NCBI GenBank assembly: GCA_029465975.1
Contig: CM055747.1
Span: 12,163,324-12,227,323 of the forward strand
DNA length: 64,000 nt
From: Dallia pectoralis
Lineage: Eukaryota > Chordata > Actinopteri > Esociformes > Umbridae
Reading direction: 5' to 3'
The stretch's first letter is position 1. Each line of letters starts with the position of its first letter. The translations under genes were made by a program, and so were the position numbers. Under the pieces are notes generated by a model that did no database searches, was not told where the DNA came from, and saw nothing but the letters and a program-made list of their open reading frames with translations. Shown one piece after another: positions 56,313-64,000 of this stretch.

Positions 56313-59300
56313 TCAGCCCTGCAGACCCAGGGAGCGGGCAGTGTTCAGGATGTCGTCCCTGGTCAGGTAGCAGCCACACAGCTGCCTCAGGCCTGTGAAG
56401 GACTCCCGGCCATGCATAACACGCCAGTTGTCAATGAAGAGAACCTGCCAATAAAACGATAAAGGTTGATTCTGTCAAAACCTTTTCATTGAACGAACCA
56501 CCCAATGAATACCGTATAGATGTGTTTGAATGAAATTGCATATTTCAGTAAATATGACCTCCTATGCTGCAAATTCAACAAATGACCAAACAAATGACCG
56601 TTTTCAGTTCTTTACAACCTATAAAATGTTTTGAAACTCTGTTTTGCGTAATAATTTGGAACAATGCATTAAGCTTTTTATATCTAAAATATTTCATTGG
56701 GTGGATCGTTCAATGAAATTCGACTTATAACGGTTGGTGACTTAATAACTATACTGGCTGTCATTTGCATCGACTATTTACAGGGTTCATACACCTTTTC
56801 CAAGGTCAAATTCAAGCACTTTTCAAGCACTTTCAAGGTATTTTTTTAAGCTTTTTCCAGCACCTTACATCACCGTGATTTACATACCAATACATAGTTA
56901 AATTTAATATCTATTGTTTATATCACATTAGCGATAAACGCTATAAACAGACAAAATTGTCTTTTAAAATAGCAGAATGATCAGATATTTGAAAACAAAA
57001 TAAATGCAAACATTCGTCTTTGAGGTAGTCAATCAGATTCACCTCTTTGAACTTTTTAACAATATTGTGCAAATCAAAACAACTTGAAACAACTATGTAT
57101 ATGGTATACCTCAAGTGCATATTTAACTTAATTTAATCAACTCAACAAGATATTTTAATGTTTTAAACAAAATCAACTTAAAATTGACTTTGGTTGACTT
57201 TATCCTGCAAAAATAAATAAAAATTAATACGCCCAAACAAAATACTGAAAAACTAAACAAATCAACTTACTCTGTTAAATAAAACAAAACACTGCACTAA
57301 ACACCGAACAATGCACGTTTAGGCCAAATAATACATTAAGGACCTATTAAGGAGTGTCTTTGAGCTCCTTCAGCTTGTCATTTAGCTGTTTTTCTACAGC
57401 AGCCAGACTTTTTTTGTTTTTCTTTTGCAGCTCTGCGAAGACCATTTGATTTCGAGATGAAGCTGAGTTTTCCCACCGATTCAGCTTTCTCTGCATTACT
57501 ATCTGCAGATTTCAGAAGGACCCTTATGTCCTCCTCCATTCTCTTCTTTTTGGCCTTGATCTCAGCTATCTTCTCCATTACTCCCTTTCTCTTCTGAGCA
57601 GTCAGCTCATCTTTTTTTCAACGTTTTTGGTCATCCATATATTAATATTAGATAATTGTGGTATTTCTGCCAGGCAGCAGCTGCAGAGAGGAGTAGTTCC
57701 TTCGTGTAGACTATGTTGAGCAGCCCTCCAATATGGTTCACATGGTCCTGAATGATCCGCTGAGCAATAAGAGAATGCTCTTTCTGGTTCTCCACCATCA
57801 CCTCTTTGTTAACAGAAAACCCTCTCTCGACAGAGGCTTGACCATGGGAGAGGAACACAAGGAATAGACTGGCAGATCGCAGTCACACAAGCATAAGCGA
57901 GTGCAGCAGGTTTCATTTTACGATCTCCAACATTTTTTTTCTCCATTTAAATAACGAAGTATTCATGCAGATTAGATATTTGCTGTGAAATAAATACAGT
58001 TACAATTTCAAGCATTTTCAAGCACTTTATCCAACATTTAAGCACTTTTCAAACCTTGAAAACACATCATCAAAATTCAAGCACTTTCAAGGATTTCAAG
58101 CACCCGTAGGAACCCTGTATTTAGGTAAATCAGTGTAAAATCTCACTTGCATAGTAATATGGACCGCGTCGTCGACTACATACCTTCCCAGGCTTCAGTT
58201 TGACCCACAACTCATTCTCAGGCTTCCTCAGCTCCGTGGTAAGCTCTCTGTGAGCAACGTACCATCGCTTGACAACGTCATGTGGGACCGTGTTTATGAT
58301 GGCGCGGTCATAGTTATTGTACCTGGAAGAGAAGCAACCCGAACAGAAGGTGATGAAATATCACCACTCAATATCAGATCATATACATTTATTACGTTGA
58401 AACTTGCTCTTAGTGCCCTGATCTAAAGATAGCTACTTCGGACCACCACACAATGGTCTAGTAATATTGCTGCGCTAGCGAAGGAGAGTAAGTTGTCTTA
58501 GCGTTGGCATGGGAGCCCACGTTCATAAGAGCTGATCATACCGAATCATGTAGACCTCATTGTTCCAGGGGTACACGTTGAGCAGAGGTCCGATGCCGAT
58601 CATGTGGTTGCGGTTTTTGCCGACATTTTCGATGTACTCGTGCTTGATTGGCACCCGTGCAAGCAGCTCGAAGTTCTCGGGCGTCTTCTTCAGCACTTGG
58701 TCTGCAGAATAGAATCCATCTACTAGCAGCGTTCTTCCCCCGGTTCCCTCGTGTCTAAGGCAATGGAACACCTGGATCCTGCAGAACAGTGGAACCAATG
58801 TCAGTCATATGTGGTTTTGTAGATATAAAGTAGATAGTCTCTCACTAATTAACCAGGGAGGTTTCTAAGGTGGAGGTTAGCAGTACATTGAACTGTTTCT
58901 TCTTTTTTATGATCTAACAAACATGTGCCACAGCAGGTGAATGGCCACGTTCAGAGGGCTGTATCCAGTCACAGTTATCCATTCAAGTAATATTACAGTG
59001 ACAGCCTAATGCATTGACCTACATAGATGTCTAATGTGTGTAGCAAAAGGCATTCATCTTGAACAAAGGCTTGAATTTAAACACCATTCCACGTGGGAAC
59101 GTTATCTGAATACTTACCCACATGGTTCCTGAAAGTAGGAAGTGTCTGTGTGGCGGTCCAAGGCCAGTTTGGTATACGCAGTGTCTCCTCTGGAGAAGTC
59201 TGAGGTGAAGTTCCACAACTTGCCATACATAGTCTCTCTAATAAGAAACAAGGTTTGAAACAAAACGCAATTCAAAAACAGCACAATTAAGGAGGAAATT

Positions 59301-61196
59301 ATTTTTTAGGATGAGGGCAATTACTTCTGATTGCTAAACATCTTTACCGAAATAAAAGAAAATGGTAAAACATGGCAATCATGTGCAATTCTTATAATAC
59401 TCCTTTGATTCCTCTCCTTCCCGAAAATCAAATTCCAGTTAGAAGTGGGATTAGTGTGCTGGTTCAGACACTTAACCACATGCAGAGCCCTTAATGAAAT
59501 GAGACCCACTGTGAAAGTGCAAAAATGCCTCACGCCGTAGACGTCAAATTCCAGTGAATTGTCATTAGGTTATGTTTATTTCAGTACCTTATTAAGCCTT
59601 CTCCTGGAAATAAATTAAGTATCCTATAAAGTCGATTAGTATGAATTGGAAAACACGTTGAAATAAATCTTAGACTTTAACGGAATCTTTACAGATTAAA
59701 ACCTCATCTTTTCAGGGATGGCAATGTTTTTTTTACATTTAATTGTGGATATCAATGTGTGAAGGAAGATTTACTTACAGACACGTTTCTTTGCAGAAGC
59801 AACCATGTTTTTGGTCAAAATATCCCGGGAACAGGTAACGTTTAATAAGAACCCAAGAACCAATTAGCCCCATAATATGAGAAGAAAAAAAAATTTGACT
59901 ATTACCACAGTTCAAATTGTGTCCACCCGTGCACTATATTTAAATAGTGCATAATTTCTTCTAGAAAACTGTTGGGTCACTATACGTACTGCAATTGCTT
60001 CATTAGGTAGTTATGCTGACATTTCCCTCTAACTTTCCTTCTCCCCGGACATAACAGAGGAGCTTATTGCACCTGATAAGGCTCACTCTCCGGGAGACAT
60101 TCTCTGTAGCTTCAAGAGTGGAAGGTACGTCCTCCACAAAAGCAATGCCATACAGCAGGAAGTTACAAAGGAACTTCTTCAGTTCTTCATCACACGTCAT
60201 AAACTTGTCCCAGCTGGCAGAGGGCACATTGGCATTGGTATAGATGTCGGAGTTCCAGATGATGCGGGGCTGCATGGCACTCTGCTTCTGCCCCTCGTAG
60301 CTGTTCTTAGCCAGCCAGCTCAGGTTGTACTTGGTCACGTGACCATCAGGCCCTGTGGTAGATGAATAAAAGATCATTCAGTTTAGTTCGTAATTACCCA
60401 AGGTCTGGCAATAAACGACTGCAGTAATATGGTTTGGCAGTGGTGAATACTTTCGTCAGGATCCGAGAGAAATTCACACTGGCTGCAAAAAGAACGGTAT
60501 CATTTTAAACCCAACTTAAGATATTTATAGATCTTGACAAAAAAGTAAGAGACCTAAGAGAAAACATGGGTCCTGGGGTCAGCCCTCTAGTTTGTAAATC
60601 CAATCTTAATACTCTAATACTTACATGTGAGATAGATATTCTCATCATCCAACCTGTAGTTGGTTGGATGTATGTTCAGCTCCACATTTGCAGTATCCAG
60701 GTTTCTTTGGTTGGTCTTACTATTGTAGCAAGAGGCAGAGCGGCAATGGTCCCGCAGCCACACATAGTCAAAGTGCATCAGGAGCCCTCCATAGCTAAGC
60801 TCTGCCGAAGTAAATATTAGTTTACAATGAGAAAAGCGCTAGGCCCAGACCCCTTTCCAACCACTGTACCCGATTAAATGTAAGAAACTTTAACAAAAAT
60901 AATTACATTTTCTATTCATGTAGATCTAATAGCATCAAGCAGACGCCGTAGCGCAAATCAAATGCATTTTTCAATAGCGAAGATTAAAAACAAACATTGT
61001 GTCACTTACCAAGACATTCTTCCTGAAGTTGCAACTGACAACTTGTTGATTGTGTAGCAGTATGTAGCCCGTGTTTCTCATTATGTTGGATTCTTGTTGG
61101 ATCCTTCTGCTTGAGTATCGAGACCAAAGGTGTCCGTGCTTTCGATATGGGTTGCAAATAGCCATGTAAACGGCAAAAGATCCTAGCTAAAGACAT
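56313..61196 (-). CDS. tmlhe: Trimethyllysine dioxygenase, mitochondrial
   Basis: I assembled seven coding exons on the minus strand: 61196-61010, 60801-60625, 60352-60073, 59237-59118, 58778-58542, 58322-58184 and 56444-56313. They give 423 residues (human 421), with all phases matching. The enzyme hydroxylates N6-trimethyllysine with Fe(II) and 2-oxoglutarate, the first step of carnitine synthesis in the mitochondrial matrix. The N-terminus (MSLARIFCRLHGYLQP) is basic and acid-free, as expected of a targeting peptide. The FDYVWLRDHCRSASCYN segment carries the N-terminal zinc-site cysteines. The iron ligands are His244 and Asp246 in LALDRHTDTSYF and His391 in WRVMHGRES. The end CGCYLTRDDILNTARSLGLQG is typical. 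An acceptor at 61200 suggests an upstream non-coding exon. The exon 3 donor is weak (GTGCAA). Confidence 0.96.
56781..58117 (-). mobile_element. hAT transposon relic in TMLHE intron 6
   Basis: The left end CAGGGTTCATACACCTTTTC and the right end CACCCGTAGGAACCCTG are inverted repeats of the CAGGGTTCCTAC type, with subterminal CAAGCACTTTCAAGG repeats on both sides. The flanks share TATTTA (56775-56780 and 58118-58123), a shortened version of the 8-bp duplication expected for hAT. Minus-strand remnants at 57858-57631 include SHGQASVERGFSVNKEVMVEN, the conserved C-terminal hAT dimerisation motif. A lysine-rich segment lies at 57578-57378. The element is 1.34 kb and not autonomous. Confidence 0.82.
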
Positions 61197-61199
61197 TGC

Positions 61200-64000
61200 C
61201 TGTTAATAGAGAATATGTAACAGTGTTCAGGCACAAATTCTGAACACAACTGGCTACAGTGGAGAGTGGGGTTGGTCAAGATAAAGGATTCATTGAGCCA
61301 AGTAAACCATTAACCAAAATATATGAAAATATTTGTACCATAAGAATAAGCCATCATTTCAAATAGGAATAGTCTGCAAAAATGGAAACTACATGAGTCA
61401 CGTATACATTTTGTGTTATACCTTTAATGACAAATGCCATTTCAGCTAATCTAAGCTACACTATGACATATCTGTGTTTTTTGCAAATGTGTGAGGTAAT
61501 ATTGCTCGAACGTTTGTCTTATAATAAAGCCATGTTTATTACACCAGATTTTAATGACAATTACATTTTATCTGTGTTCTACATAGTATGTCTGCACTGA
61601 ATCATATATATTATGAACAGAAGATTTTTAGTGGTACGGACTGGAGAACACATTATTACACCACACTAATTGTCCTTGAATGCTCTGTGTTTATGTCATG
61701 TTATATGTTTTGTGTTAAACACGTATCTAGCTATGGCTCAGAGTTTTTGAGAGAACATCTGAAAGAAAATAATAATTCTATTCAGGCAGCAGCAAGAGTT
61801 TTTACGAGAGTATTATAATATATATATTTTTTTATATTTCAATATTTTTTCCGTGTATACAACCATTGTAATGAGACAAATTTAGATAATTGTAATACTT
61901 GTTGGCAGATTAACATTTTGGGCTTGTATGTGTCCTGAAGAATAGAGAGCATTTGTTATTTGAGTTGGACGAAATTGGACGAAAAGAGATTGGCCTGTTC
62001 AGTAATTTTCTTGTATTATTCATTTTTAGAATAAGTATAAGGTTTTAACTAATTGCAAAAGCTGAATAGGAAATAGATTAGTTGATACAAAAATGGTGCG
62101 TGTTTAAAAATAAAGTGGTAAAAAAGGTATGAAGAAAGATCGGGACGGAACAAGAGCTTTTATAATAATAGATTAAAAGTTTCGCGTTCATATCCTAAAA
62201 AGTATTATTCCTAAAACCTTAAGCCGCTAGATATTGTAGCAAATAACTGATCACTCTTTCCTGGAGCGCCTATATATTTATAATGAATTACAAATTCAGA
62301 AGGTACTTCAACGTTTTATCATGGAAATTATTATTAATGTTTGTGATATCAGAGAAAAGCTCCTGTTTTGTTTTATAATGTTGGGTTAGCCAGAGCCAAA
62401 TTCAGCAACTGAGTGGGCATTTGGTTTACTGAGTTTGCAGCTGACAAAGTCTGTTTATTCATCATAGGTGTTAGAATTCACTACTATCGGTGGAGCTGTG
62501 GGTGGAACCACAAGAGGAAACTTAAACCAAACTGAGAAAACAAATGTTGAACAATAATACACACAATAGTTATCTGCTAGGGGCACGATATTATCATTGG
62601 GGTTTCTTTCAAACAAAATACAATATTGTGTTCTCTCTGTCCATACCTGGATGTAGAGTGAACAGATATACACTACAGTTCAAAAGTTTGTAGTCACTTA
62701 GAAAAGTCATTGTTTTTTATAGAAATGCCCTACACCAGCCTTAATGGGTGGAGTAGAATAGATATCTCCACTCTGAGGTGCTAAAAACAAGAAAACAACA
62801 CTGTGAGTAGAACAGCAAAGTCCTAAATAGGAATTAGCATTAGCATTTACCATAACGACAGCGCAGAAGTTTTTACGGACTGACCTATGGGAGCTATCCC
62901 TGGAAGGAGCTATGCCCAGTTAATGATGGACTGTTGCAGGGAATTAACTGACAGATCACCGACTGGAAACAGACTACTGGGAATCAACAGGGCGGGAATG
63001 CCCAAGTACCTCCTAGCGATGTTCCTGATAAGCCAGCTGCTAATGATGCCCAGGCAGAACATACCAACTTAGAGGGGCGTTAATAACATCAATGTAAAAG
63101 TCACCGGGGGGGGGGGGGCTCAACAGGACAGCCACACAAGACACAGAATGAACGCTGGTACTGCCGAGAAGCACTCACACTCAAATGGGCACGACAGGTT
63201 TAACACTCTGTTGACAATGACTGGGGTTTCTGACCACAGCATCAGAGTAAGTCCACAGGGTGGGTGGTGCAGGTGAAGCAAACTGGCATGTGGCCAATAG
63301 CCTCACTAGTGCGGCGGAGGCACAGGCACGCCAAGCAGTGGTTATGAGGCTGGCTGTCGCACGCCAGGTGGTCACATCGGCTACAAGGGCCTTTGAAAGG
63401 ACTGTTGGTGAAATTTGCATTCACTTTCTTCTCTGTTTTTGAAGCAGGTTTTCAAAACAGCTGAACTAAAAGGGAGGACAATTGCTCTCATAATATATTC
63501 CATGCTGCAGTCTCATTGGCTGACGCCAAGTGCGTACATTCAAATGATCAGGCTGCCTGCACTAGGTTCATCCTATGATATAACATATCATAACACTTAT
63601 TATAACATATCATAGGTGTATCATAAGCGTATCATAAGAGTACGTTTACAGTGATATAATGTCTTTATCATTTCTGTGCATTATTTTTGCATTATACATT
63701 ATTTTAGAGAAAAAGGGCCTACCTTGTATAAAACCAAACTGTCCATATAGAAAAAAGTATGTTATGTAAATAAAGGTTTTATGTAAACAGACACCACATG
63801 CGTACATAAAACCTGTTGTGTTTTTAGTACTTTCCCTCTGGATTGGACTCTAAACATGGATTGTAACATTAACAAAAATATTCTAAGAACATTAATGATA
63901 ATAAAACATACAGATTCAAATTCATCATAATGGCCTTAAGGAATTCTGCAAAAATAAACCAGCGTGCAGACAAACGTGGATAACCAGATGTCATCTCAAT
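61200..64000. other. Upstream of TMLHE, no gene recognised
   Basis: AT-rich DNA without a recognisable gene. It holds a Tc1-type terminus at about 62670-62720, a G11 run at 63107-63118 and a short ATCATAAG/ATATCATA repeat near 63580-63640. The GC-richer ORFs at 62887-63072 and 63260-63442 show no known domain. Confidence 0.4.
62668..62725 (+). mobile_element. Tc1/mariner terminus
   Basis: ATACACTACAGTTCAAAAGT followed by TTGTAGTCACTTAGAAAAGTC matches the dispersed fish terminus TACACTACCGTTCAAAAGTTTGGGGTCACTTAGAAA-type. The body that follows is too degenerate to delimit. Confidence 0.55.

Noticed and set aside
62887..63442. Short ORFs upstream of TMLHE as possible genes
   Set aside because: About 60 codons each, with no domain, splice context or conservation evidence that can be judged from sequence alone.

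Overview
The window is vertebrate nuclear DNA, almost certainly from a teleost fish. It has multi-exon genes with GT-AG introns. Its gene content matches vertebrate MPP1, DKC1 and TMLHE. It also holds many degraded Tc1/mariner, hAT, LINE and LTR elements plus long minisatellites, as is usual in ray-finned fish. I could not assign a species. All gene models below were assembled by reading splice sites and frames by eye.

Layout. Positions 1-812 (+) hold the last four coding exons of a CTX/A33-antigen-like immunoglobulin-superfamily membrane protein. Positions 7321-8319 (-) hold an intact single-exon class A GPCR of the GPR34 type, with a likely 5' UTR intron just upstream. From 9 to 21.6 kb there is a transposon-dense block. 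One Tc1-like element at about 11.6-19.25 kb has been split twice. The first insertion is a 2.35-kb ORF1-only retroelement carrying zinc knuckles (14-bp target duplication). The second is an old LTR fragment (5-bp duplication), which itself received a 3.65-kb LTR retrotransposon with two apparently identical 376-bp LTRs (5-bp duplication CACAT). The interior of that young element is mostly GC-rich tandem repeat. A 1.6-kb minisatellite (25.24-26.82 kb) ends about 280 bp before the MPP1 start codon.

MPP1 (27105-45823, +, 12 coding exons, 467 aa) has a 13.7-kb first intron. That intron holds a 35-copy 52-bp array, further repeats and transposon relics. MPP1 and DKC1 converge tail to tail, with about 875 bp between their stop codons. 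DKC1 (46698-51670, -, 15 coding exons, 506 aa) encodes dyskerin. Five of its introns carry what look like C/D-box snoRNAs: three paralogues of about 84 nt and two paralogues of about 200-214 nt. TMLHE (56313-61196, -, 7 coding exons, 423 aa) follows, with a hAT relic in its last intron.

How the genes relate. MPP1 is a membrane-skeleton scaffold of the MAGUK family. DKC1 is the pseudouridine synthase of H/ACA snoRNPs, and its introns appear to make C/D guide RNAs, so one transcript would serve both arms of rRNA modification. TMLHE catalyses the first step of carnitine synthesis. MPP1, DKC1 and TMLHE all lie in human Xq28, so this is a conserved syntenic segment. In human, GPR34 sits inside CASK, a MAGUK related to MPP1, on the opposite strand. 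The GPR34-type gene lying opposite and upstream of MPP1 here may be the paralogous copy of that arrangement.
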